A stretch of DNA of 64,000 bases, from positions 874,644 through 938,643 of the forward strand of contig NZ_CP006571.1 in NCBI RefSeq assembly GCF_000583875.1, given 5' to 3'. Source of the DNA: Chlamydia avium 10DC88 (GTDB lineage: Bacteria > Chlamydiota > Chlamydiia > Chlamydiales > Chlamydiaceae). The notes beneath the pieces are model-generated. The model saw only the letters and a program-made list of their open reading frames with translations. It made no database searches and was not told the DNA's origin. Of this stretch, positions 1-9,625 are shown piece after piece. Both the position numbers and the translations under genes were made by a program. Position 1 is the stretch's first letter; each line of letters begins with the position of its first letter.

Positions 1-1
1 G

Positions 2-616
2 TGGCGTTCTCTTGCCGAGTTGATGCAAGAACGTAAGTTGGTTCCTTTTTTTGATACTGCATATCTAGGATTTGGAAAGGGAGTTGCCGATGATAAACGT
101 CCGATAGAGATGTTCTTACAACGAGGAATTCCTGTTTTTGTTGCTGCTTGTGCAAGTAAGAATTTTTCATTGTATGGAGAACGTGTAGGATATTTTGCTG
201 CTTACAGCGAGTGTCATGAAGATTTGCGTAGGATTTCCAGTGTCCTGGATGAGAAAATACGTGGAGAATATTCCTCTCCACCTAGACACGGAGCTTCTAT
301 TGTCTCCAAAGTATTATCAGATTCTTTGTTAAAAAAAGAGTGGTTATCTGAATTAGAAAAAATTCGTCAAGATATACAAAAAATTCGCGAGAAATTTGTT
401 CAAACAATGCGTAGTCATGTTGGACATTCTTTTGACTTTATTTTGTCTCAGAGAGGATTTTTTGGGTATCCAGGTTTTTCTGAAGAACAAGTACAGTTTT
501 TAAGATTAGAAAAGGGGATATACACAACAAGTGGTGCTCGTTTCAATCTCAAGGGAATTACAGAAGAAAATATGGATTATGTAGCATTGGGATTTGCAGA
601 AGCTTATCAAATCTAA
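2..616 (+). CDS. tyrB: Aromatic amino acid aminotransferase, 5'-truncated by window edge
   Basis: C-terminal half of a PLP-dependent class I aminotransferase (CT637 type), which interconverts aromatic amino acids and their 2-oxo acids in the cytosol. The frame is open from base 2, so the gene begins before the window; about 204 residues are present of a family length near 400. The Schiff-base lysine lies in SKNFSLYGERVG (codon 158-160), a classic aspartate/tyrosine aminotransferase motif, and a C-terminal arginine region follows (TTSGARFNL). It ends 86 bases before mreC on the same strand. The family is clear; the aromatic substrate is inferred from chlamydial orthologues. Confidence 0.88.
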   Translation, partial: WRSLAELMQERKLVPFFDTAYLGFGKGVADDKRPIEMFLQRGIPVFVAACASKNFSLYGERVGYFAAYSECHEDLRRISSVLDEKIRGEYSSPPRHGASIVSKVLSDSLLKKEWLSELEKIRQDIQKIREKFVQTMRSHVGHSFDFILSQRGFFGYPGFSEEQVQFLRLEKGIYTTSGARFNLKGITEENMDYVALGFAEAYQI

Positions 617-702
617 GAGTATCTAAAGAATAGGCTGATTCTTTATAAAAAGATTATCGCTTAGTTGGGATATATAAAATTTTGATAACACACAGCAGGG
701 TT

Positions 703-1761
703 ATGTGTGCACAAATTGATAAGCAACATTCAGGAATAAAAACTGTTCATTCTTTTGTTCATTATCGTTCTAGAAAAAAGCAATTATATGTTTATGCTTT
801 TATTGCAGCTATCATTGCTTTTTGTTGGAGTTTGCCTAGAAATCTTTATGAAAATATACAAAAGCACGTAGTAGAACTATATTCAGCATTATATTCGAAA
901 AAAGTAGATTCTCCTCTAGATGCCTTACCCAAGGATATTGAAAATATGTCGTTGAGAGAAAGGGTCCATATTTTAGAGGAATGCTTACATGCGAATAAGT
1001 TGTCTCACTCTACTCCACACATGTTTCCTGAGATCCTTTCTCCTTATTTTCGTAATTTGATACTATCACGTGTTATTTACCGAGATCCTTCTTACTGGGG
1101 GAGCTCTATCTGGGTAAATTCCGGTAAATCACAGAAAATACAAAAAAATTCTCCCGTCCTTTCTGGAAATGTTCTTGTAGGCCTTGTGGACTATGTAGGA
1201 GAACAGCAATCTCGAATTCGTTTGATTACTGATGTGGGTATGCAACCTTCTGTAGTTGCTATCCGAGGAGGAATACAGCTGGTTGTAATTAAGGATCTTG
1301 TTGAGAATTTAAAACAACATATTGAGAATCTATCAGACATCTATCTTCTTGAGAAAGATAAATATGAAAAAATAGATCAATTAAATGATCTTTTGTCTTC
1401 TCTCAATTGTCATGAGGACAATGTATTTTTATTGCGAGGTACATTGTCTGGGAATGGTGGGCCTTTGTGGAAAGAAGAGACTTCTGTGTTACATGGAGAA
1501 GGCTTTTGTATGGTTAAAGGTCAATACTTAAGAAAAGGAGACATTTTAGTTACAACGGGATTAGATGGAATTTTCCCTCCAGGATTACTTGTTGCCGAAG
1601 TTACCCATGTTAATCAACCCAGAGAAGGGGCGTGTTCTTATGAAATAAAAGCAAGATCTTTAGCAAGAGATATCGCACACTTGTCCTCTGTTTTAATTCT
1701 TCCTCCCATGGAATTTAATCCTAATGATAGGCCGGATATTTTTGGATTATTGTGGGATTAA
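703..1761 (+). CDS. mreC: Rod shape-determining protein MreC
   Basis: MreC-family protein of about 352 residues, a periplasmic partner of the MreB/PBP2 system that directs peptidoglycan synthesis during chlamydial division. One N-terminal membrane segment (about residues 26-43) is followed by a helical stretch and the beta-rich MreC core, with typical phrases such as VLVGLVDYVG and GDILVTTGLDGIFPPGLLVAEV. I prefer the ATG at 703 because a CAGGG stretch sits just upstream; an in-frame TTG at 682 would add seven residues. Its last 41 bases overlap the 3' end of the opposing recB gene, so there is no intergenic terminator. Confidence 0.82.
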   Translation: MCAQIDKQHSGIKTVHSFVHYRSRKKQLYVYAFIAAIIAFCWSLPRNLYENIQKHVVELYSALYSKKVDSPLDALPKDIENMSLRERVHILEECLHANKLSHSTPHMFPEILSPYFRNLILSRVIYRDPSYWGSSIWVNSGKSQKIQKNSPVLSGNVLVGLVDYVGEQQSRIRLITDVGMQPSVVAIRGGIQLVVIKDLVENLKQHIENLSDIYLLEKDKYEKIDQLNDLLSSLNCHEDNVFLLRGTLSGNGGPLWKEETSVLHGEGFCMVKGQYLRKGDILVTTGLDGIFPPGLLVAEVTHVNQPREGACSYEIKARSLARDIAHLSSVLILPPMEFNPNDRPDIFGLLWD

Positions 1762-2308
1762 TGTCGTGAGGGGATAAACAGAAAAATCCTTTGTTTGGAT
1801 AATGCATACCCCGAATGAAAACAAATCCCATTTCTACATTTTTAGAGATATCAAATTGTTGTAGGAATCTCTGCGCTGCATAAATATAAATTTTTCCTTG
1901 ATAGTCTAATCTCTCCTTTTTTATGTAGTTCCATAGATTTTCTTTAGAGTAATCCTGACTATTTTCTCCTAAGAAAGAAGTTTTCCAATCAATGACATAA
2001 TATCTAGAATTATGCTCAAAAAACAAATCCATGGTTCCCTGCCATAATTCTTCTTGGTGAGAGAAAAGGAATGCCTCTTCGCTTCTAATCTTATGAGGAG
2101 AAATGTTCTTTAAAGAGAAGGTATCTTCTGAGAAAGTTAAAGGAGAAGAAAAAGTATAATATAGTTGTTGGGTGATCAGTTGCTCATAACTTTCTAAATG
2201 GGTGTTGTTTACTATTCGCGTGACTATTTCTAAGATTCGTTCATAGGGAGTATGAAATTTAGGAGAAATAGTTTCTAAAATTTTATGAATTAAAATTCCT
2301 GTTTTTTT
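1721..2308 (-). pseudogene. recB: RecB C-terminal nuclease part, out of frame
   Basis: Continuous reading frame of about 195 codons downstream of the A7 run and in the frame one base off from the helicase part. It holds the RecB/AddA-type nuclease core: IHKILE, then MDLFFE and the DWK signature in VIDWKTSFLG, where the aspartate and lysine are expected catalytic residues, then a YxxQxxIY-like helix. The first in-frame ATG (2032) falls inside the nuclease core, so independent translation would not give a complete domain. The 3' end overlaps mreC by 41 bases. Confidence 0.75.
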
Positions 2309-4850
2309 CCCTAACAGGAAGTGAAGATTCTGTAATTTCTGATAAAGAGATATTCATTTCATGAGAAGAAGTTTCATCGAGCATTGATTTGATCGAAGAG
2401 AAAGAAAACATAGGCTCTGAGGAAGAGGGAGTGAGAGTGAATGTGTCTGGTGGAACAAGCGATAAAGAAGTCATATGGCTACTAGGAGAATATGAGGATA
2501 AGGAAAAAAGATCAGGATGTTGCTGAGCAAGGTATTGAGCAAATTCAAAAATCGAGCTATACCCTATACGTCGAACGTAATTCGTCCATGCGGAATTTTG
2601 TCGCGAGGATTGTGTATTTTGTATAGGAATGAATAGTTGTTTTTTAGCTCGAGTACAAGCTACATACATTTCCCTTATCCATTCTGAAGAACTTTTATTT
2701 TTTTTCGATTTATCTAATCCAGGACAAAAGACCACATCATACTCCAAACCTTTGGATGCATGAATGGTAGTCATTTTCATTACTTCTTCATCTTCAGAAT
2801 AAGAAGAGAATGAGAGATTTTCTTCCCAAAGTCCTGTTTCTGCAAAATAGTGTAAGTAAAGTAATTGATGATGAGGATAGGGGGATTTCGATTCTAAATA
2901 GGCGAATAATTTTTCCATTTCTTGGAAAATGAGGTCTCCTTGAGGTGTTTGGAGTAGGGCCTCTCCTTGAAGAGTCATGCAATGATAAAACGTTGCTAAT
3001 AGACCATGGGAAAAGATATAGCTATGTAAAGCAAAGAAATATGCAGAGTAATGTTCTTTGTTCTCGATTACATCATTCAGATTCAGTCTAAACAAACTAC
3101 TAAGTAGTACTCTTTGTATTTTTTCATATTGTTCTGGATAAAGAATGGCTTCTAGGAGAATGAGTGTAAGAAAAGCTGTTTCTGTTAGGTGAAATATGGA
3201 TTTATTTTTAGAAAATGCTAGAGGAATGGAGCTGTGAGTTATAAGATCAAACGCCTGTGAAGAATCTGTCACTAGGATGACCATGTGTCCTAGGGGAATG
3301 TTGTATGTTTGTTGTAAATATCTAGCTGTATTTGTAATCCAATTCGCTTGATCTTGTACGGTATTATAAGGGAAAAAATGTATAGGAGAGTGAAGATCAC
3401 TACAAAAATCATCAGTACTTTGAGGCGAAAGAGGATAGTATTCTATAGGAGAATATCCAGAAATTTCTAAGAACGGAGAACACTTGTTGAAAAGGAAATT
3501 AATACCTTGCATAAGTTTCGGTGAAGACCGGTAATTGTTCAGTAGATGCAATTGGTCATCAACAGGAAAAGTAGATTTTGCTTTTAAATATGTAGGGAGA
3601 TCAGCATTTCTCCATTCGTATATTGATTGTTTAGGATCTCCTATAAGAAAAAGAGAACCAGAAAAATCCTTGGTAGCAAATAGTTTGGAAAAAATGTTCC
3701 ATTGTTTGCTATCGGTATCTTGAAATTCATCAATGAGAACTAATTGGAATCTTTCCCTTAAGGATAAAAGAAGTCTTTCGGAGCTCTCTGATTTTATGAG
3801 ATTTTCTACAGCAGAGATGCTTTCATCAGGAGAGATCCAAGGAGTATACTCTGTCTTTAGATAGACTTGCAGATCACTTAATACCGTATAGAAAATGAGA
3901 TCCAAATTACAGAACTGTTCTGTATACTGTAGCCATGGAGTTTCTTCTATCAAATTAAAAGCTGGGCAGGATTGATAACGCGCTAATCGATTTTTAGGAT
4001 GAAATGTTTCAGCAACCCTAGAAAAAGAAAACAGTTTTACAGATGGTTCAGGATTGTATAAATCATCAACGAATTGTTGTAAGTCTTTTGATATGGAAAA
4101 CGATTGCTTTCGATAACTATGTTGTAAATTTAACAGTTGATCTAGAAATTCTTCTTTAGGAATCGTAATGACTTTTTTATAGATAGAGGGGTGCCACTCT
4201 TGTAAACATGATAACGTGGTACTTAAATCAGGAAGACTCTCAAAGACATCTGTTGTATAACTTGCTAATAACTTCTCAATCAAAGAAGTGGAATATCTTG
4301 TATGAGTAGGATAACGTGCAAGAAGTAAGTACCATTGTTCAGGAAATAATACTTTTTCCCAAAGATCCTGAGAAAGATACTGTTTAATATAGTGGAGAAT
4401 TGTTTGAGAGTGAGTAAGAGATGCATGATTTTGTATGAAATGATCCGCCGGACAATGTTGTTGTAAAATGTAATTACAAAATCCATGAATAGTAAAAATT
4501 CCCATACGGTCTAAAGTGGACAAAGCATTACGCACTTTCATGTAAAGCTGCTTGACATTAGCATCCTTAGGTAAATAGGGAGGAAGAGAATCTACTGCAT
4601 TTGTTAGGGATGATTTTAATTGCCCTAGTGCTTGTTTGAGATTGTTATGAATGCGAATTTTTAATTCATTTGTAGCTGCATTGGTGAAGGTAACAGCTAA
4701 AATTTGTTCTGCATGAGAAACAGATCCCTCTAAGATAGCACGAAGTATAATTTGCTCTATAGTGAATGTTTTCCCAGTCCCAGCAGATGCTTCTAAAAAG
4801 TATTTTCCCTTGATAGAAGTCTGAGGATTAAAAATATCAAAAGGTTGCAT
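2283..4850 (-). CDS. recB: RecB N-terminal helicase part (as read, 855 aa)
   Basis: The open part of recB as the sequence stands: a UvrD/Rep-type superfamily 1 helicase. Walker A is AGTGKT at residues 23-28, Walker B region LIDEFQDTD near 372-380, and a late helicase motif IHASKGLEYDVVF near 695-707. The last dozen residues after the A7 run (KNRNFNS) are frameshift products and should not be trusted. Without the C-terminal part the product would be a helicase lacking its nuclease domain. Confidence 0.8.
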   Translation of the reverse strand: MQPFDIFNPQTSIKGKYFLEASAGTGKTFTIEQIILRAILEGSVSHAEQILAVTFTNAATNELKIRIHNNLKQALGQLKSSLTNAVDSLPPYLPKDANVKQLYMKVRNALSTLDRMGIFTIHGFCNYILQQHCPADHFIQNHASLTHSQTILHYIKQYLSQDLWEKVLFPEQWYLLLARYPTHTRYSTSLIEKLLASYTTDVFESLPDLSTTLSCLQEWHPSIYKKVITIPKEEFLDQLLNLQHSYRKQSFSISKDLQQFVDDLYNPEPSVKLFSFSRVAETFHPKNRLARYQSCPAFNLIEETPWLQYTEQFCNLDLIFYTVLSDLQVYLKTEYTPWISPDESISAVENLIKSESSERLLLSLRERFQLVLIDEFQDTDSKQWNIFSKLFATKDFSGSLFLIGDPKQSIYEWRNADLPTYLKAKSTFPVDDQLHLLNNYRSSPKLMQGINFLFNKCSPFLEISGYSPIEYYPLSPQSTDDFCSDLHSPIHFFPYNTVQDQANWITNTARYLQQTYNIPLGHMVILVTDSSQAFDLITHSSIPLAFSKNKSIFHLTETAFLTLILLEAILYPEQYEKIQRVLLSSLFRLNLNDVIENKEHYSAYFFALHSYIFSHGLLATFYHCMTLQGEALLQTPQGDLIFQEMEKLFAYLESKSPYPHHQLLYLHYFAETGLWEENLSFSSYSEDEEVMKMTTIHASKGLEYDVVFCPGLDKSKKNKSSSEWIREMYVACTRAKKQLFIPIQNTQSSRQNSAWTNYVRRIGYSSIFEFAQYLAQQHPDLFSLSSYSPSSHMTSLSLVPPDTFTLTPSSSEPMFSFSSIKSMLDETSSHEMNISLSEITESSLPVREKNRNFNS

Positions 4851-7800
4851 AGACCTCCTGAAATAATGACAGAATCAATAAACGTTGTTCCTCACTTATA
4901 ATAAAATTTGAGGATGCACGATTATGGAATTTCCAAAAAATCGATAAGGAAGGGTTATGTATGTCAGCAGCAATTACTTTGTGTATAGTCTTGTGTAATG
5001 CTTCTCCGTCAGTCAATGCTTGCCAACACTCAGGTGAAACTAAAGGAATGGGGTATTCTTGCATTAGATGATAAACACACAATATACGATTCAAATATTC
5101 TTGAGGATCAGAAAATGCTGCAGGAATTATTTCTTGAGCATCTAAAGAATGCACGCGATAAATAGCTGCTTGGGAATTTAAGATACCAGAATACTGCAAC
5201 ATGGCTAAAGAAATTTGTGCTTGTAAATAATTTTGTAAATCTAGTGTGGTTTCTGGGATTACAGAGTGTATTTTCCTTTTCGTTTTTGAAAGAGGAGAAG
5301 GATCTAAAGAACAAAGATAAATACCATAAGAAAATACCCCTGAAAGTTTACCATGCAAATGGATCTTGCTATTGTTCCAAGATAAAGATAGAGGAGGGAG
5401 AAGAATATCTCGATCATGGAGATCGTGAAATAAAGAAGAAGAAAATATTACCGAATAGGGTGACTTCAGTGAATCGGAATGTATTTTTATTAGCCATTGG
5501 TTGATAAAATCTTCATGAGATATAAAAATTTTTTTAGAAAATTCAGATAAATAGTTTTGCGTAAGTTGATTATCAGTAGAGGTAAGATAGTTTTCCCAAA
5601 TAGCGAAAATATCACTTTTAGTCGGGAACAGTTTGTCTTGTGTTTTTAATACATGAGGGGGACGAAGAGAAATCTGATAATTTGATTTTAAAAAGAAGTC
5701 CAAGGGAGAAATAAGAGCTTGAACGATTTCAGCAATATCAAGATGCTCAGGAAGTTTTTGTGATACAGGAGAACTGGGAAATAATGAAGCTAAGGGAGTT
5801 TTGATAGAGGAAAAAGATTGGGCAAGCTTGTAGTAATGTTCTTGAGATGTATGTAGAAGTTTTTTTTCTTTAAATAAAGAAGGAAAGTAAGCTTTAGAAG
5901 GTAAATGATGAATGGGAAGACAAAGAGTGTCCTGGAGATAACCCACATACGCACTAGGTAAAGATGGCATGTTTGGAGAAGAGAGATAGCTAATATGCAA
6001 AGCGTATTTTGTCGATATTAATATTTGAAGAAAATGAAGATTTTCTTCATCTTCGGAAGACGAAAAAATAAGCTCTTCTTGGCCAGGAATGCTGTCTACT
6101 AAATCAAGAAAATCTATAGAGGATGACTTATTGGCACCTAAGATAAATGTATGTCCTTTGGGAAGGAGGCTCAGGTCTTCTAAAGATCCTACATATGGCC
6201 CTGGCTGATTATATAAAGGACTACCACTACAGCAATAAGAAAAGAAATCTAAGCAAAAATCACAAAAGAATACTAGTGTACATTTTAAATGGGAAAAAGA
6301 GGACAAAGCGTTCTTTAGTGAAGTAATATATGACAACTCGTGTGAAGATAAAAGAAAAGTAGCTTCTAAAAAAGAGAAAATAGTATTTACATGTTCTTCA
6401 TAAGTCCTGTGGAAGTCTTCTGAATAAAAATCAATGAACTGCTGCAAATCGTACAGGAAGGGAAGAAGTTTCTCCCAAAGTTCTATTGGGTTGATTTTTC
6501 CTGATTCCTCAAAGAAAAGATAATCATTAAGAAAAGTGTCCCCGAGTTTCTGTACGACTTTTCCTCTTTTCTTAAAGGTTTTATTCCATTCTTCAGAGAT
6601 TTTTTTCCAAAGATATGGAATATGCTGCGAATCAACAGCGTGTTGAAGTCTAGGATGTGTAAGAATTTGAAGTAAACAATGGAGATTTCCTTGAGTTTGA
6701 AGCAGAGAAGATAAAAGAAGAAATTTTTCTTTTAGTTCTTTTGCGTGTGAAGATTCAGAATGAGTAAAATATATAGGAAGATGAGGAGAAAACGTAGCTT
6801 TTAAGTACACTTCATAGGTAGATAATTGTGATGATAAAATAAAAATTTCTCTCGGGGATACTCCTTGATGTATCAACAGAGAAATCTTTGAAAAAACTTC
6901 TTGTACTTCCCTAGAGGGGTGAATTGCTGTGCTAATGGTTAGAGTGGAGTCCTGATCTTCAGGATTTAGAGGTGTACTCGGGCGTAAATGAAATATAGTG
7001 CTTTGTACTTTCCCTAGTGTTGTTGTTTCTTGGGGAGGGATAAATTCTTCACAGTAATCTATCTCATTATCTAACAAGAAGTTATGAATGGTTTTAGATT
7101 TATGCGAAAGATTTGCAAGTAGCGCTTGTCGATCGGAAAGAACATACTGTTCCCAAGCATGTCGATTAGAATAATTGTTTAATCGATTCCAAAGAAAATC
7201 AATAGCTTTATCTGAAAGCAAATCCCCAAAATATTCTTGAGTGGGAGAAAAACAATAAAAATAAACAGGGAAAAAATGATTTAATTTGGTGAAAAAAGAA
7301 ACAACAGATTGAGGAAGATTAGAACACCCAAAGATATGTAGAGAGTAATTCGGGGATTCCATAGATTGTAACGCTTTAATTATTGAAGAAAATACTTCTT
7401 GAATAGAAGGGAAATGAGAAATTAACTGAGAAATAATATTTTTATAGTAACGATTTTTCCTAGAGGGGATTTGTGAAAACGTATAAAATTTTTTAAAAAT
7501 GTTCCCAAGTTTCTTGGTAAAAGCATAATGGGGTTGCGTAGAAAATAGTTGATTATCAATAGGGTGAGTTAAAAAAATATTATTTAATGCTTCATGTATA
7601 AATAGAGGAAGTGTTATGTAATCAGGGGTCAGTGTTTTCTCTTGGCAAACTTCAGTAAATAAGTGTTTGACAAGGGAGTCGGAAGACGAGAAAATCATCG
7701 ACCCCATAAACGTGCGGTTACTAGTTGCACGAATCAATTCTCTACGTAACCAATGCCCAGTTTCTGTATTGGCAACAAGAATCCATCTTTTTGTAAAGGG

Positions 7801-7896
7801 CTGTTGATGGGTAGAAAATAAATCTTTAGCAAGTTTTGCAAGTAGATGATTCAGTGAGTTGCTAAAAATTGCTTGGCTGTGTTTGGTCGCATTCAT
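4837..7896 (-). CDS. recC: RecC, exonuclease V gamma subunit
   Basis: 1019-residue RecC-like subunit, which recognises Chi-type sites and splits the DNA strands in RecBCD. Assignment rests on size, on weak but family-typical phrases near the N-terminus (WILVANTETGHWLRREL) and on its position directly upstream of recB with a 14-base overlap, which suggests translational coupling. It lacks a convincing Walker A, as expected for the inactivated helicase fold of RecC. Its ATG (7896-7894) overlaps the ATG of the divergent transporter gene, so its promoter must lie inside that gene. Confidence 0.85.
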   Translation of the reverse strand: MNATKHSQAIFSNSLNHLLAKLAKDLFSTHQQPFTKRWILVANTETGHWLRRELIRATSNRTFMGSMIFSSSDSLVKHLFTEVCQEKTLTPDYITLPLFIHEALNNIFLTHPIDNQLFSTQPHYAFTKKLGNIFKKFYTFSQIPSRKNRYYKNIISQLISHFPSIQEVFSSIIKALQSMESPNYSLHIFGCSNLPQSVVSFFTKLNHFFPVYFYCFSPTQEYFGDLLSDKAIDFLWNRLNNYSNRHAWEQYVLSDRQALLANLSHKSKTIHNFLLDNEIDYCEEFIPPQETTTLGKVQSTIFHLRPSTPLNPEDQDSTLTISTAIHPSREVQEVFSKISLLIHQGVSPREIFILSSQLSTYEVYLKATFSPHLPIYFTHSESSHAKELKEKFLLLSSLLQTQGNLHCLLQILTHPRLQHAVDSQHIPYLWKKISEEWNKTFKKRGKVVQKLGDTFLNDYLFFEESGKINPIELWEKLLPFLYDLQQFIDFYSEDFHRTYEEHVNTIFSFLEATFLLSSHELSYITSLKNALSSFSHLKCTLVFFCDFCLDFFSYCCSGSPLYNQPGPYVGSLEDLSLLPKGHTFILGANKSSSIDFLDLVDSIPGQEELIFSSSEDEENLHFLQILISTKYALHISYLSSPNMPSLPSAYVGYLQDTLCLPIHHLPSKAYFPSLFKEKKLLHTSQEHYYKLAQSFSSIKTPLASLFPSSPVSQKLPEHLDIAEIVQALISPLDFFLKSNYQISLRPPHVLKTQDKLFPTKSDIFAIWENYLTSTDNQLTQNYLSEFSKKIFISHEDFINQWLIKIHSDSLKSPYSVIFSSSLFHDLHDRDILLPPLSLSWNNSKIHLHGKLSGVFSYGIYLCSLDPSPLSKTKRKIHSVIPETTLDLQNYLQAQISLAMLQYSGILNSQAAIYRVHSLDAQEIIPAAFSDPQEYLNRILCVYHLMQEYPIPLVSPECWQALTDGEALHKTIHKVIAADIHNPSLSIFWKFHNRASSNFIISEEQRLLILSLFQEVYATF

Positions 7897-9583
7897 GGAT
7901 GTTTTGATACAAAAAAAATCTTTTCGTGCTTTAGTAATAACGCATTTTCTTACGGTATTAAATGATAATCTCTATAAGTTTCTTTTAGTATTTTTTCTTC
8001 TTGAAGGAAAGAGCTTAACAGAAAATGCAAAGATATTATCTTACGTTAGCCTATTTTTTGCTTTACCCTTTTTATTGCTGGCTCCGTTAGCTGGAAGTCT
8101 ATCTGATAGGTATCAGAAACGAAATATTATTTTAGCTACTCGTGTAATTGAAATTTTTTGCATGTTGCTTGGGTGGTACTTTTTTTATATACAATCCGTT
8201 TTAGGGGGATATCTCGTTCTAATTTTATTAGCAAGTCACACAACTATTTTTGGCCCTGCGAAAATGGGGATACTCCCCGAAATGTTACCCCTGGATTACT
8301 TATCAAAAGCTAATGGAATTATGTCCGCGATGACTTATGCTGGAAGTATCCTAGGGTCCTGCTTTGCCCCATTATTTGTTGATGTGACAAGAAATTTCAC
8401 AGTAAATGGTTATGTATTCTCGATTACGTTTTGTGTGATCTCTTCAATATTAAGTTTGTTTGTGGCTTGGCATATACGTTCAAGTAATATAAGAAATCGC
8501 AAACAAAAAATTATTTATGTTGGTTTTAAAGATCTCTGGGAAATATTAAAAAGCACTCGTCAAGTGTGTTACTTGATGTTGTCTATTTTCTTAATCGCTT
8601 TTTTTCTTCTTATAGGAGCTTATACACAAGTAGAGATTATTCCTTTTGTTGAATTTACTCTTGGATATCCTAAACATTATGGAGGATATTTATTCCCTTT
8701 AGTCGCTTTAGGCATAGGTGTAGGGTCTTATTTTGCAGGATGGATGTCTGGAAAAGATATTAAGTTAGGATATGTTCCTATAATGGCTCTAGGACTTGGA
8801 CTAACTTTCATGGGCCTATATGTATTTTCTTCGTCTCTTATTGGAGTAATGTTCTCTCTCCTTTTACTAGGGTTTCTAGGGGGAATGTATCAAGTACCTC
8901 TACACGCTTATTTGCAATATGCGAGTCCAGAACATAAACGTGGACAAATTTTAGCTACAAATAATTTCCTTGATTTTGTGGGGGTATTAATTGCAGCAGG
9001 AATTGTACGCATTATGGGATCAGGCTTGGGGTTATCTCCTGAAGTCAGTTTTTGTTTTTTAGGAATTTTTGTATTTTGTGTTGGTGTGTGCTTGCTTTGG
9101 GTTTGGAAAGAACTTGTCTATCGCTTGCTTTTGAGCACAGTGTTAGTAAAGCAGTTGGGCGAATATTTGAGGTTACCACGTTCTGTCGACACTACATGTT
9201 ATTTCGTGTCTACGCAATCCTATAAAGAAACACGTCGTGTTTTAGCTATGTTGCCAAAAACTGTACGTAGTATTGTTGTAATATTAGATACCCTGCAATC
9301 AGGTTGGAGAGCACGATTGATTTCTTATTGTGTGCCTACAGTTATTCCGAAAAGCAGTATGGATGATCAAAACGTAAAAACAGCCTGGGCCGTACTGCAA
9401 GCACAACACTTACGTACATTATTAAAACAACAACCTGATTTGTGTGTTATTTGTTTAGGACAGGAAGCAGATGTCGCTCTCTTTTCTAAAACATTAACAG
9501 AACAAGGAATTACTCTTAAAATGATTCATCTATCATGCGAATATCTAGAAAATAAAGCCATATATCATCTGTCTTTAGGCTAA
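7895..9583 (+). CDS. ygeD: MFS transporter, LplT/YgeD-like
   Basis: Major facilitator superfamily membrane protein of about 562 residues (CT641 type). The N-terminal 400 residues hold about twelve hydrophobic segments, and the motif between segments 2 and 3 reads GSLSDRYQKR, the MFS motif A. The opening HFLTVLNDNLYKF resembles LplT lysophospholipid transporters, so lysophospholipid flipping is a reasonable but unproven role. A soluble tail of about 150 residues (from about 415) has no function I recognise. Start chosen at the ATG 7895; a TTG at 7859 would extend 12 residues into recC. Divergent from recC with overlapping start codons. Confidence 0.8.
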   Translation: MDVLIQKKSFRALVITHFLTVLNDNLYKFLLVFFLLEGKSLTENAKILSYVSLFFALPFLLLAPLAGSLSDRYQKRNIILATRVIEIFCMLLGWYFFYIQSVLGGYLVLILLASHTTIFGPAKMGILPEMLPLDYLSKANGIMSAMTYAGSILGSCFAPLFVDVTRNFTVNGYVFSITFCVISSILSLFVAWHIRSSNIRNRKQKIIYVGFKDLWEILKSTRQVCYLMLSIFLIAFFLLIGAYTQVEIIPFVEFTLGYPKHYGGYLFPLVALGIGVGSYFAGWMSGKDIKLGYVPIMALGLGLTFMGLYVFSSSLIGVMFSLLLLGFLGGMYQVPLHAYLQYASPEHKRGQILATNNFLDFVGVLIAAGIVRIMGSGLGLSPEVSFCFLGIFVFCVGVCLLWVWKELVYRLLLSTVLVKQLGEYLRLPRSVDTTCYFVSTQSYKETRRVLAMLPKTVRSIVVILDTLQSGWRARLISYCVPTVIPKSSMDDQNVKTAWAVLQAQHLRTLLKQQPDLCVICLGQEADVALFSKTLTEQGITLKMIHLSCEYLENKAIYHLSLG

Positions 9584-9592
9584 TTTGTATAT

Positions 9593-9625
9593 CGGCCTGA
9601 AGACAATTTTAACATCCACAGGCCG
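9593..9625. terminator. Hairpin between convergent ygeD and trhO
   Basis: Seven-base inverted repeat CGGCCTG (9593-9599) and CAGGCCG (9619-9625) with a 19-base loop, placed where the two genes meet; the 3' arm lies in the last codons of trhO. Only a short T stretch follows on the plus strand, so termination is plausible rather than certain. Confidence 0.4.

Larger units (their letters stand above)
1721..4850 (-). pseudogene. recB: RecB, exonuclease V beta subunit, frameshifted (whole gene)
   Basis: Full span of recB, the helicase-nuclease beta subunit of RecBCD (double-strand break repair). The N-terminal helicase part is open from 4850 and stops at 2283. The C-terminal nuclease part lies in another frame and ends at 1721. 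The break is at seven A in the coding strand (T at 2302-2308). With six A the protein reads on from VREK into TGILIHKILE, a RecB-nuclease-type sequence, and stays open to the stop, giving about 1040 residues, normal for chlamydial RecB. The nuclease motif (MDLFFE ... VIDWKT) is intact but out of frame. Either a homopolymer sequencing error, slippage-rescued expression, or real loss of nuclease activity. The start overlaps recC by 14 bases. Confidence 0.8.
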
